Source of the DNA: Parapristionchus giblindavisi
Lineage: Eukaryota > Nematoda > Chromadorea > Rhabditida > Diplogasteridae
Direction of reading: 5' to 3'
Length of the DNA stretch: 64,000 nucleotides
Assembly (NCBI GenBank): GCA_943737045.1
Contig: CALSFV010000019.1
Span: forward strand, 310,001-374,000
Part shown: positions 1-11,764 of the stretch, piece after piece
Position numbering within the stretch: the stretch's first letter is position 1
How the letters are laid out: every line of letters begins with the position of its first letter
Notes under the pieces: model-generated
What the model saw: only the letters and a program-made list of their open reading frames with translations
Database searches by the model: none
What the model was told of the DNA's origin: nothing
Made by a program: the position numbers and the translations under genes

Positions 1-3000
1 CAAATTGTCAATGATACTCAGCGAGTGATATACTATGTGAAAGAGGTAAAAATTCTGAATGAGACACACTTCAGGTCATGTCGATCTGTAATATTTTACT
101 GCTGCTATAATGATCGAAGTACAAAAGTAGCTTTTACTCTGATATGATCAAGATAACTTGAGAAATATGAAAATGAAAATGAATCCTATCGTGCCATATA
201 CCAAATGAAAGAGCGAAAAATTCTGAATAAGATAAACTATTTCAAAGTGGTCAGTACGGCCAATATGTAAATTTATCTTTCAGTACTCTCTGTTTTTGGT
301 ACAAAACAGTATTTTACATGTCAAATTGTCAATGATACTCAGCGAGTGATATACTATGTGAAAGAGGAAAAAATTCTGAATGAGACGCACTTCAGTTCAT
401 GTCGATCTGTAATATTTAACTGCTGCTGTAATGATCGAAGTACAAAAGTAGCCTTTACTCTGATATGATCAAGATAACTTGAGAAATATGAAAATGAAAA
501 TGAATCCTATCGTGTCATATAAGAAATGAAAGAGCGAAAAATTCTGAATAAAATAAACTATTTCAAAGTGGTCAGTACGGCCAATATGTAAATTTATCTT
601 TCAGTACTCTCTGTTTTTGGTACAAAACAGTATGTTACAAGTCAAATTGTCAATGATACTCAGCGAGTGATATACTATGTGAAAGAGGAAAAAATTCTGA
701 ATGAGACACACTTCAGGTCATGTCGATCTGTAATATTTTACTGCTGCTATAATGATCGAAGTACAAAAGTAGCTTTTACTCTGATATGATCAAGATAACT
801 TGAGAAATATGAAAATGAAAATGAATCCTATCGTGTCATATAAGAAATGAAAGAGCGAAAAATTCTGAATAAAATAAACTATTTCAAAGTGGTCAGTACG
901 GCCAATATGTAAATTTATCTTTCAGTACTCTCTGTTTTTGGTACAAAACAGCATGTTACAAGTCAAATTGTCAATGATACTCAGCGAGTGATATACTATA
1001 TGAAAGAGGTAAAAATTCTGAATGAGACACACTTCAGGTCATGTCGATCTGTAATATTTTACTGCTGCTATAATGATCGAAGTACAAAAGTAGCTTTTAC
1101 TCTGATATGATCAAGATAACTTGAGAAATATGAAAATGAAAATGAATCCTATCGTGTCATATACCAAATGAAAGAGCGAAAAATTCTGAATAAGATAAAC
1201 TATTTCAAAGTGGTCAGTACGGCCAATATGTAAATTTATCTTTCAGTACTCTCTGTTTTTGGTACAAAACAGTATTTTACATGTCAAATTGTCAATGATA
1301 CTCAGCGAGTGATATACTATGTGAAAGAGGAAAAAATTCTGAATGAGACGCACTTCAGTTCATGTCGATCTGTAATATTTAACTGCTGCTATAATGATCG
1401 AAGTACAAAAGTAGCTTTTACTCTGATATGATCAAGATAACTTGAGAAATATGAAAATGAAAATGAATCCTATCGTGTCATATAAGAAATGAAAGAGCGA
1501 AAAATTCTGAATAAAATAAACTATTTCAAAGTGGTCAGTACGGCCAATATGTAAATTTATCTTTCAGTACTCTCTGTTTTTGGTACAAAACAGTATGTTA
1601 CAAGTCAAATTGTCAATGATACTCAGCGAGTGATATACTATGTGAAAGAGGAAAAAATTCTGAATGAGACACACTTCAGGTCATGTCGATCTGTAATATT
1701 TTACTGCTGCTATAATGATCGAAGTACAAAAGTAGCTTTTACTCTGATATGATCAAGATAACTTGAGAAATATGAAAATGAAAATGAATCCTATCGTGTC
1801 ATATAAGAAATGAAAGAGCGAAAAATTCTGAATAAAATAAACTATTTCAAAGTGGTCAGTACGGCCAATATGTAAATTTATCTTTCAGTACTCTCTGTTT
1901 TTGGTACAAAACAGCATGTTACAAGTCAAATTGTCAATGATACTCAGCGAGTGATATACTATATGAAAGAGGTAAAAATTCTGAATGAGACACACTTCAG
2001 GTCATGTCGATCTGTAATATTTTACTGCTGCTATAATGATCGAAGTACAAAAGTAGCTTTTACTCTGATATGATCAAGATAACTTGAGAAATATGAAAAT
2101 GAAAATGAATCCTATCGTGTCATATACCAAATGAAAGAGCGAAAAATTCTGAATAAGATAAACTATTTCAAAGTGGTCAGTACGGCCAATATGTAAATTT
2201 ATCTTTCAGTACTCTCTGTTTTTGGTACAAAACAGTATTTTACATGTCAAATTGTCAATGATACTCAGCGAGTGATATACTATGTGAAAGAGGAAAAAAT
2301 TCTGAATGAGACGCACTTCAGTTCATGTCGATCTGTAATATTTAACTGCTGCTATAATGATCGAAGTACAAAAGTAGCCTTTACTCTGATATGATCAAGA
2401 TAACTTGAGAAATATGAAAATGAAAATGAATCCTATCGTGTCATATAAGAAATGAAAGAGCGAAAAATTCTGAATAAAATAAACTATTTCAAAGTGGTCA
2501 GTACGGCCAATATGTAAATTTATCTTTCAGTACTCTCTGTTTTTGGTACAAAACAGTATGTTACAAGTCAAATTGTCAATGATACTCAGCGAGTGATATA
2601 CTATGTGAAAGAGGAAAAAATTCTGAATGAGACACACTTCAGGTCATGTCGATCTGTAATATTTTACTGCTGCTATAATGATCGAAGTACAAAAGTAGCT
2701 TTTACTCTGATATGATCAAGATAACTTGAGAAATATGAAAATGAAAATGAATCCTATCGTGTCATATACCAAATGAAAGAGCGAAAAATTCTGAATAAGA
2801 TAAAATATTTCAAAGTGGTCAGTACGGCCAATATGTAATTTTATCTTTCAGTACTCTCTGTTTTTGGTACAAAACAGTATGTTACAAGTCAAATTGTCAA
2901 TGATACTCAGCGAGTGATATACTATGTGAAAGAGGAAAAAATTCTGAATGAGACACACTTCAGGTCATGTCGATCTGTAATATTTTACTGCTGCTATAAT

Positions 3001-4760
3001 GATCGAAGTACAAAAGTAGCTTTTACTCTGATATGATCAAGATAACTTGAGAAATATGAAAATGAAAATGAATCCTATCGTGTCATATAAGAAATGAAAG
3101 AGCGAAAAATTCTGAATAAAATAAACTATTTCAAAGTGGTCAGTACGGCCAATATGTAAATTTATCTTTCAGTACTCTCTGTTTTTGGTACAAAACAGCA
3201 TGTTACAAGTCAAATTGTCAATGATACTCAGCGAGTGATATACTATATGAAAGAGGTAAAAATTCTGAATGAGACACACTTCAGGTCATGTCGATCTGTA
3301 ATATTTTACTGCTGCTATAATGATCGAAGTACAAAAGTAGCTTTTACTCTGATATGATCAAGATAACTTGAGAAATATGAAAATGAAAATGAATCCTATC
3401 GTGTCATATACCAAATGAAAGAGCGAAAAATTCTGAATAAGATAAACTATTTCAAAGTGGTCAGTACGGCCAATATGTAAATTTATCTTTCAGTACTCTC
3501 TGTTTTTGGTACAAAACAGTATTTTACATGTCAAATTGTCAATGATACTCAGCGAGTGATATACTATGTGAAAGAGGAAAAAATTCTGAATGAGACGCAC
3601 TTCAGTTCATGTCGATCTGTAATATTTAACTGCTGCTATAATGATCGAAGTACAAAAGTAGCCTTTACTCTGATATGATCAAGATAACTTGAGAAATATG
3701 AAAATGAAAATGAATCCTATCGTGTCATATAAGAAATGAAAGAGCGAAAAATTCTGAATAAAATAAACTATTTCAAAGTGGTCAGTACGGCCAATATGTA
3801 AATTTATCTTTCAGTACTCTCTGTTTTTGGTACAAAACAGTATGTTACAAGTCAAATTGTCAATGATACTCAGCGAGTGATATACTATGTGAAAGAGGAA
3901 AAAATTCTGAATGAGACACACTTCAGGTCATGTCGATCTGTAATATTTTACTGCTGCTATAATGATCTAAGTACAAAAGTAGCTTTTACTCTGATATGAT
4001 CAAGATAACTTGAGAAATATGAAAATGAAAATGAATCCTATCGTGTCATATAAGAAATGAAAGAGCGAAAAATTCTGAATAAAATAAACTATTTCAAAGT
4101 GGTCAGTACGGCCAATATGTAAATTTATCTTTCAGTACTCTCTGTTTTTGGTACAAAACAGTATGTTACAAGTCAAATTGTCAATGATACTCAGCGAGTG
4201 ATATACTATGTGAAAGAGGTAAAAATTCTGAATGAGACACACTTCAGGTCATGTCGATCTGTAATATTTTACTGCTGCTATAATGATCGAAGTACAAAAG
4301 TAGCTTTTACTCTGATATGATCAAGATAACTTGAGAAATATGAAAATGAAAATGAATCCTATCGTGTCATATACCAAATGAAAGAGCGAAAAATTCTGAA
4401 TAAAATAAACTATTTCAAAGTGGTCAGTACGGCCAATATGTAAATTTATCTTTCAGTACTCTCTGTTTTTGGTACAAAACAGTATGTTACAAGTCAAATT
4501 GTCAATGATACTCAGCGAGTGATATACTATGTGAAAGAGGAAAAAATTCTGAATGAGACGCACTTCAGTCCATGTCGATCTGTAATATTTAACTGCTGCT
4601 ATAATGATCGAAGTACAAAAGTAGCCTTTACTCTGATATGATCAAGATAACTTGAGAAATATGAAAATGAAAATGAATCCTATCGTGTCATATACCAAAT
4701 GAAAGAGCGAAAAATTCTGAATAAGATAAAATATTTCAAAGTGGTCAGTACGGCCAATAT
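1..4760 (+). repeat. 321-bp satellite array, block 1
   Basis: About 14.8 head-to-tail monomers. The landmark CAAATTGTCAATGATACTCA recurs at 1, 322, 643, 964 and 1285, giving an exact 321-bp period. Many monomers here carry a variant set (GAGACACACTTCAGGTCATG followed by TATTTTACTGC) that is rare in the middle of the window and returns near 46.6-48.3 kb and 58.6-59.6 kb. The block ends inside a monomer, at GGCCAATAT, where the LINE is inserted. No gene is seen. Confidence 0.98.
311..3199 (+). repeat. Trimeric higher-order repeat, 963 bp
   Basis: Three monomer variants alternate in fixed order, told apart at the segment after ACAAAACAG: ATTTTACATG type, TATGTTACAAG type and GCATGTTACAAG type. 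The first type starts at 311, 1274 and 2237 (spacing 963 each) and then at 3521 (spacing 1284, one monomer added). The GCATG type at 951 and 1914 gives the same 963-bp period. This pattern indicates recent amplification of a three-monomer unit by unequal exchange. Confidence 0.9.
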
Positions 4761-4892
4761 AATAATATCTTTATTATGCTGGTACATAATGAACAATACA
4801 TAGGACACAAACAAGAAAAATGGTTGGATACATAATTTACTATGCCACAACGGGGCAGCATAAGTATAGTAGTGGAAATCGAAAAAGTTAAG

Positions 4893-6888
4893 TTAAGAAG
4901 AAGAGCTACATATAATTGATCTAATTGAATTACTAAACGACTTTGGATTAGGACATATAATCGAGCTATTGGGAAGAGAGTTCCAAACGTTTACAATACG
5001 GTTTGAAAAGAAATGAGAGAAACGAGTGGATCTACAAGGGTGTTTACGAAGAATATAGTTGTGTCTACGGGAAATTCTAGAGGGTTTAGATAAAAGAAAG
5101 GTGGGATTGTCTATACTAACTAGTCCATGCACTACTTTATAAGTGAAACTCAAGTCTATAAGGGCGCGTCTTTGCTCAAGGAGATCAAGGTTGAGGTGTG
5201 ATAATCGATTCGAATAAGAGGTAGGAGTGAGACCGCATTTGGCATATATACGACGTGTAAATGATCTTTGAACTTTCTCTATGAGGTCGATAAGATATTG
5301 TTCGCGTGGAGACCATATTTCGCAAGCATACTCTAGTATAGGCCTAACATATAAGGAGAACATGCGAGCGTACAAGATAGGATTTTTCGAGGAGAAAATA
5401 CGGTAGATGTATGAACATCTAGCTTTGGCTCTAGAGACTATGGATAGAATGTGAGATGAAAAGCAGAGAGTATTACTGTAGGTAACGCCAAGATCAGTGA
5501 ATTGCTTCACTACAGGAAGGGGAGTGTTATTGATCAAGAAGTCGATATATGGATGATTATTTCCAATGCGCATAATAACTGTTTTGGAAAGTGAGATAGA
5601 TAAACCCCATTGAGACGACCATTGTTGCAATGTGGAAAGAGCTGTTTGGAGGGCGGATGTATCAGATATAGAGTAAAGTTTGACGTCATCTGCATAGATA
5701 ACACAGTGTACTGTAGATGGGAGTACATGTGGTAGATCACTAATGTACATGCAGAAAAGCAGTGGACCGAGACAACTACCCTGGGGAACTCCTGATAGTA
5801 CATTGAAAGGCTGGGATACGGTATCCCCTACAATAACAGATTGAGATCGATTAGTAAGAAAAGAGCGAATCCAATTAAGAAGAGACCCTTTAATACCCAA
5901 AAGCGAACATTTATGTAGAAGTAGATCAATAGGAATTGAATCAAAAGCTTTCGAGAAATCAATGAATGCTACTGATATGAACTTGTTTTTGTCTAAAGCA
6001 GGGTACCAATGGGAGAAAGAGGAAAGTATGGCAGAAACACAAGATCGATTTGGCGTAAAACCATGTTGACAGGGGGAGACTAGTTTATTATCGATTAGAT
6101 GCTGCCAAAGTGCAAACTATCCTTTCAAATACTTTTGATGTAGAACACGTAAGTGAGATTGGTCGATAGGACGAGGCATCGTTTTTAGGCCCCTTTCGCT
6201 TGTATATGCCTCTGACATTGGCAGTTTGCCAAGATGAAGGTGAAGATCCGTGCAAAAGAAACCGATTGTAAATAATGGTAAGAGGGACACATATATGGTC
6301 TGAGGTGCGCTTAAGAAATATATATGGTATATTATCGGGAGAGGAGGAGTTACGAGCAGGCAAAGAGCGCAAAAGTTTAGATACCGTAATGGGATGGATG
6401 TCTATATAGTCAATGGTTTTATTAGAAGAGAGCGAGAAAGTATCAGGCGTACGATAAGAATTGCTATTAAATGATTGCAAGAAATGACGAGCCAGTTCAT
6501 TAGCCTTTAAATGGTCAGTGGTGCAATGCGAACCATCAGGAGAGACAAGAGTAGGAAGCGATAGAGATTGATCTTTGATCTTTGAACTAGAATACGCATA
6601 GAATGAGCGAAGATTACGAGATCGTAATAGAGATTTTTCTTTTTTCTTACGGGTTTGTCCAATGCACTTTCTAAGAGAGGAACTAGCGCGGAGATAAGGT
6701 GATAAACCTATAGATGTGCGCATTCTGTATAGAGACCTACATTTTGACAGCAATCTACGAGCTTTGGGCGAGAATTTAAGGAGTTTGTTGGATACCGATC
6801 TATAGGGTACGTTGCGATCAATAATAGATAATATAATGTCTACAAAAATAGCATAGATTAAGGTGGCATCAGTGTGATTAGAGAACAA
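4893..6888 (-). other. ORF2 reverse transcriptase domain, split by a one-base frameshift
   Basis: The RT is present in two overlapping frames. The upstream frame (6888 to 6088) holds the fingers region, with SSPDNIPYIFLK and RPISLTCSTSKVFERIV. The downstream frame is open from about 6110 to 4893 and holds motif A (FIDFSKAFDS), motif B (SGVPQGSCLGPLL), the YADD box, and the thumb and C-terminal region with a cluster of Cys/Arg residues. The two frames differ by one (988 nt between reference starts, which is 329 codons plus 1), so a single indel accounts for the break. The active site itself is intact. Confidence 0.92.
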
Positions 6889-6998
6889 GGAATTCCAATC
6901 AATCGAGTCTATTTCGAAATTTACAAGGTTCCAGTCTACATTTGCATAGTTGCGGCGCTTACATGGTTTAGGTTTCGTGAGAGAGGTGGCTAGACTAA

Positions 6999-7390
6999 TG
7001 GCGCACTAAAAAATAGTGGAAAACGGAAAATGGCGACTTTCCAGGGTCTAAAAAGCACCTGGAAACTCGAAAATTTGAATTCGCGGGCGCGAAAAAAAGG
7101 TGCGGGAATTCAAATTCTGGCAATCCAAATGCGGTTTTCTGCGGTTTAAAAAGGATGTTAAGTAGGAATTCAAGTTCCTACGCTTCATAAAGGTCGAAAA
7201 ATGAAATTTCGGCTTTATATAAGTTTTATAACCGCAGAAAATCGCAGCTAGAAAGTCAGAATTTGAATTCCCGCGCCTTATTCGCGCCCGCGAATTCAAA
7301 TTTCGAGTTTCCATTTTCGGTTTTCCAGTGTACTTTTTTAGACCCCGGAAAGTTGCCATTTTCCGTTTTCCACTATTTTTTAGTGCGCCA
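6999..7390 (-). mobile_element. 392-bp foldback MITE inserted in the LINE ORF2, TAA target duplication
   Basis: The termini are inverted repeats beginning TGGCGCACTAAAAAATAGTG and matching over 44 bp with one mismatch. Similarity continues inward with small indels, so much of the element can fold on itself: the AATTCGCGGGCGCG motif and its complement occur in the two arms, as do the motifs around the CTGCGG core. A 3-bp duplication TAA flanks it (6996-6998 and 7391-7393), as expected of PIF/Harbinger-type elements (TWA targets). The family assignment from TSD alone is tentative. It holds no coding sequence: the 103-codon frame across it is a by-product of the palindrome. It inserted after the LINE. 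Confidence 0.88.
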
Positions 7391-7393
7391 TAA

Positions 7394-8099
7394 AGCGTAC
7401 AATAGAATGATCTAAAGATGGGAGAGGAGCTTCTACAAATGAGGATGATATTATGGAAGGATGAGAAGTTAAGAGTAGATCAAGGATATGGTTGCCTCTA
7501 GTTGGATCGATAATCAATTGTGTAAGAGATGAAGAGATAGAGAAGTGAAGGAGGGCTGACGATGGATGTGATATGGAAAGAGAAGGAACGGATAAAGATG
7601 GCCAATCTACTTCCTTACAGTTGAAATCCCCAGTTATAATGATTGGACAGATATTGCTAAGGTACAATTGATTTAGCCATTCTAGGCACTCAAGAAAAGA
7701 ATCGATAATACATGTGGGACTACGGTAGACAGCGCAGAGGATTACTGTAGAAGATGCTGTACGAGATATCTTACAGGCAATGGCTTGGCAATGAGTAGAG
7801 AAAGAGCGAGCATCTATTAGAAGAGATGGAATTGATTGATCGATGAGAAGTGCAACTCCTCCCCCGCGGGTTGAAGAGCACCTATCAGAACGATAGACAG
7901 TAAATCGATTGAAAGACAACATGGCATCAGTTACCGTAGAAGAAGTGGCCCAAGTCTCCGTTAGAGAAAGAATAGAAAGAGACGAATCATTAGCATACTG
8001 CTCAAGCATTGATAGCTTATTCGAAACAGATCTGGTATTGATTAAAGCGCATGATAGACTGAGTATAGACTTAGAGTGATTTTGCGAGCAGTTTGACAA
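7394..8099 (-). other. ORF2 AP-like endonuclease domain
   Basis: This is the exonuclease-endonuclease-phosphatase domain of ORF2. The visible active-site motifs are SLTETW (catalytic Glu), GDFNCKEVDW (Asp and Asn) and SLDHSIV near the C-terminus (His). The open frame here lacks an ATG; it reads upstream without a stop to the TAG at 8175-8177. The domain is followed at once by the MITE, which replaces the natural continuation with three foreign codons and a stop. Confidence 0.9.
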
Positions 8100-8174
8100 G
8101 GGCTGAGAGATAGAAGTAGGAAAATCAGATGTGACAGAAATAAACGATAAATGAGCAGCCCTAAGAGGGGATGC

Positions 8175-9143
8175 CTAAGCGTTAGCGTTAGAGAATAGAG
8201 AGCTATGAGGAACAACTAGACGATGATGGATAGGAGAGGAGCGTGCGGAATGCATAGATTCAGACAGAGGAGATAGCGTAGAGGACTGGGATACCTTGCC
8301 CTGCTTAGTCCCACGAGCAGGTGGAGAGTTCAGGTTAGCTCTCTTTCTATCACGGGAACTCCTAGTTGTCCTTCCTCTGGTTGTGCAGCCGCCGCGTCCT
8401 CCGCGTGCACCGCGTCTGGTACCTGATCTGCCTCTCGACTGAGTAGTCTGGAATTCTCTCTGGATGAAATCGGAAAGTAATGACAGGCCAGGTACTGAAC
8501 TCTCATCTCTCTCACTCTTCTTCCAATCGGAAGGCAACTTCTTAGGATCACGAATCTCTACCAATCGCAAATCTCTTACCACGAAACGAATCATACCATA
8601 CTCTTAATTCAATGCGGCAGCTTGTCTTCTGAGTGAGCGGTCGGCCTCTAGCTGGTCTCGGGTGTAATCTGGGCGAATGAACGCCCGATTAGAACCAGAT
8701 AGACGACCGCACTTCACCCTGATGGCCTCTTGGAGGAAAAGCGCTCGGATCTTGGCATCGGGAAGCTTAATCTTAATTATCCTAGGTGTCTTTCGACCTT
8801 CAGGAACCGTGGCAGGGAATCGATAGAATTCAATCTGATCCCTGACACGATTCAGATCAGCATTATCGATCGAATCGAGGATCTTAGTGATAAGCTTCCG
8901 ATCGCTACTTACCGTATCCTCTTCGCACTCACCCTCCGGGCAATTGACAAGCACTGCCCGGGTCATCTTGTCCTCAATCGTGTCCTTATTGCCCATAACA
9001 CTGGTCATGGCTGCCTGAAGAGAACTCGAGGATACTGTACTTCTTACAGTATGATTAACTAAGATTCTAACGAGCTGAGTGAGCTCAGCAATCTGCTTAC
9101 CCTGATCGAGTATCATGTCTCGAAACTCAGACAAATCACTCAT
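8175..9143 (-). pseudogene. LINE ORF1 protein (nucleic-acid-binding type), interrupted by one stop codon
   Basis: ORF1 of the LINE, about 322 codons if started at the ATG at 9143 (MSDLSEFRDMI). An upstream ATG at 9212 would add a hydrophobic stretch of 23 residues that looks like translated 5' UTR, so I prefer 9143. The N-terminal part (SDLSEFRDMILDQGKQIAEL onward) has heptad-like spacing, as expected of a coiled coil that trimerises LINE ORF1 proteins. A middle domain follows (RKTPRIIKIKLPDAKIRALF, then IRPDYTRDQLEADRSLRRQ), resembling the RRM/C-terminal RNA-binding region of nematode LINE ORF1. A TAA at 8604-8606 interrupts the frame, and the same frame continues (EYGMIRFVVRDLRLVEIRDP) into an arginine/glycine-rich tail (RGRSGTRRGARGGRGG) that probably binds RNA. 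It ends at TAG 8175-8177. The domain assignment is by resemblance. Confidence 0.8.
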
Positions 9144-11764
9144 CTCTGATAAGAAGAGATTGTGATGAGAGAGACAGAGGAGAAGCGAGAGAGTGCAGAG
9201 AAAGAAAGTCAATCAATACTGGAGAGACTCTCCACCGAGTGACGAAATGACAGCGAAACACAGTGTTAGTAAGGTAAAACTTGGTCAATTGGTTAGAATA
9301 GGGATTGGGCCGCGTGTGGGTACAGCCGACAACTGTATCACTCTCCTGGGTAGGTAATATCAAGTGAAAGACCGAGGAAACACACGAGACGTGTGTTTAC
9401 AGTGGGAGCGAGAGGAGACACGACCTCCTCTCACTGAACCAGAGAGTGACTATGATATGTAAATTACAATATGTAAATTTATCTTTCAGTACTCTCTGTT
9501 TTTGGTACAAAACAGTATGTTACAAGTCAAATTGTCAATGATACTCAGCGAGTGATATACTATGTGAAAGAGGAAAAAATTCTGAATGAGACGCACTTCA
9601 GTTCATGTCGATCTGTAATATTTAACTGCTGCTATAATGATCGAAGTACAAAAGTAGCCTTTACTCTGATATGATCAAGATAACTTGAGAAATATGAAAA
9701 TGAAAATGAATCCTATCGTGTCATATACCAAATGAAAGAGCGAAAAATTCTGAATAAGATAAACTATTTCAAAGTGGTCAGTACGGCCAATATGTAAATT
9801 TATCTTTCAGTACTCTCTGTTTTTGGTACAAAACAGTATGTTACAAGTCAAATTATCAATGATACTCAGCGAGTGATATACTATGTGAAAGAGGAAAAAA
9901 TTCTGAATGAGACGCACTTCAGTTCATGTCGATCTGTAATATTTAACTGCTGCTATAATGATCGAAGTACAAAAGTAGCCTTTACTCTGATATGATCAAG
10001 ATAACTTGAGAAATATGAAAATGAAAATGAATCCTATCGTGTCATATACCAAATGAAAGAGCGAAAAATTCTGAATAAGATAAACTATTTCAAAGTGGTC
10101 AGTACGGCCAATATGTAAATTTATCTTTCAGTACTCTCTGTTTTTGGTACAAAACAGTATGTTACAATTCAAATTATCAATGATACTCAGCGAGTGATAT
10201 ACTATGTGAAAGAGGAAAAAATTCTGAATGAGACGCACTTCAGTTCATGTCGATCTGTAATATTTAACTGCTGCTATAATGATCGAAGTACAAAAGTAGC
10301 CTTTACTCTGATATGATCAAGATAACTTGAGAAATATGAAAATGAAAATGCATCCTATCGTGTCATATACCAAATGAAAGAGCGAAAAATTCTGAAAAAG
10401 ATAAACTATTTCAAAGTGGTCAGTACGGCCAATATGTAAATTTATCTTTCAGTACTCTCTGTTTTTGGTACAAAACAGTATTTTACATGTCAAATTGTCA
10501 ATGATACTCAGCGAGTGATATACTATGTGAAAGAGGAAAAAATTCTGAATGAGACGCACTTCAGTTCATGTCGATCTGTAATATTTAACTGCTGCTATAA
10601 TGATCGAAGTACAAAAGTAGCCTTTACTCTGATATGATCAAGATAACTTGAGAAATATGAAAATGAAAATGAATCCTATCGTGTCATATAAGAAATGAAA
10701 GAGCGAAAAATTCTGAATAAAATAAACTATTTCAAAGTGGTCAGTACGGCCAATATGTAAATTTATCTTTCAGTACTCTCTGTTTTTGGTACAAAACAGT
10801 ATGTTACAAGTCAAATTGTCAATGATACTCAGCGAGTGATATACTATGTGAAAGAGGAAAAAATTCTGAATGAGACGCACTTCAGTTCATGTCGATCTGT
10901 AATATTTAACTGCTGCTATAATGATCGAAGTACAAAAGTAGCTTTTACTCTGATATGATCAAGCTAACTTGAGAAATATGAAAATGAAAAATGAAACCTA
11001 TCGTGTCATATACCAAATGAATGAGCGAAAAATTCTGAATAAGATAAAATATTTCAAAGTGGTCAGTACGGCCAATATGTAAATTTATCTTTCAGTACTC
11101 TCTGTTTTTGGTACAAAACAGTATGTTACAAGTCAAATTGTCAATGATACTCAGCGAGTGATATACTATGTGAAAGAGGAAAAAATTCTGAATGAGACGC
11201 ACTTCAGTTCATGTCGATCTGTAATATTTAACTGCTGCTATAATGATCGAAGTACAAAAGTAGCCTTTACTCTGATATGATCAAGATAACTTGAGAAATA
11301 TGAAAATGAAAATGAATCCTATCGTGTCATATACCAAATGAAAGAGCGAAAAATTCTGAATAAGATAAACTATTTCAAAGTGGTCAGTACGGCCAATATG
11401 TAAATTTATCTTTCAGTACTCTCTGTTTTTGGTACAAAACAGTATGTTACAAGTCAAATTATCAATGATACTCAGCGAGTGATATACTATGTGAAAGAGG
11501 AAAAAATTCTGAATGAGACGCACTTCAGTTCATGTCGATCTGTAATATTTAACTGCTGCTATAATGATCGAAGTACAAAAGTAGCCTTTACTCTGATATG
11601 ATCAAGATAACTTGAGAAATATGAAAATGAAAATGCATCCTATCGTGTCATATACCAAATGAAAGAGCGAAAAATTCTGAATAAGATAAACTATTTCAAA
11701 GTGGTCAGTACGGCCAATATGTAAATTTATCTTTCAGTACTCTCTGTTTTTGGTACAAAACAGT

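Larger units (their letters stand above)
4893..8174 (-). pseudogene. LINE ORF2: AP-endonuclease plus reverse transcriptase, broken
   Basis: ORF2 of the LINE encodes the enzyme that nicks target DNA and reverse-transcribes the element RNA. It starts directly after the ORF1 TAG in the same frame, and no ATG is seen near the start. Endonuclease motifs read in order: NTRSVSNK, LTETW (catalytic Glu), GGGVALLID, ITGDFNCKEVDW (catalytic Asp/Asn) and SLDHSIV (catalytic His). After the MITE the frame resumes with a linker and the RT fingers (RPISLTCSTSKVFERIV). A one-base frameshift follows at about 6105-6115. The next frame then carries QHGFTPNRSC, FIDFSKAFDS (motif A), SGVPQGSCLGPLLF (motif B) and the catalytic YADD at 5685-5696. 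The C-terminal region has EYACEIW and RIVNVWNSLP, as in CR1/Jockey elements. Removing 395 bp (MITE plus one TSD) restores the endonuclease-RT frame exactly. Confidence 0.93.
4761..9466 (-). mobile_element. CR1/Jockey-like non-LTR retrotransposon (LINE), nearly full length
   Basis: A 4.7-kb insertion splits a satellite monomer. In minus-strand order it has a 5' UTR (about 9466-9144), ORF1, ORF2 with an AP-endonuclease and then a reverse transcriptase, and a short 3' UTR ending in an AATAAA-containing tail (CATAATAAAGATATTATT) at 4761. A 6-bp target duplication CAATAT flanks it (4755-4760 and 9467-9472). Its exact length is ambiguous because the tail is itself AT-rich. Just outside the 5' end, 9456-9466 repeats satellite target sequence (ATATGTAAATT), which looks like filler made during integration. 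The copy is dead: it has an in-frame stop in ORF1, a MITE inside ORF2 and one frameshift in the reverse transcriptase. The clade is assigned by motif reading only. Confidence 0.93.

Noticed and set aside
1..4760. CRISPR-like array of direct repeats
   Set aside because: The whole 321-bp unit repeats, with no unique spacers between short repeats. The context is eukaryotic satellite DNA.
7048..7359. 103-codon minus-strand frame inside the MITE
   Set aside because: It covers the foldback palindrome and encodes repetitive NLNSR-like peptides. It is not a protein family.
8730..9062. 110-codon plus-strand frame antisense to LINE ORF1
   Set aside because: It is a shadow of the ORF1 coding strand and has no motif of its own.
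9136..9363. 75-codon minus-strand frame over the LINE 5' UTR
   Set aside because: It overlaps the preferred ORF1 start in another frame and shows no recognisable domain.
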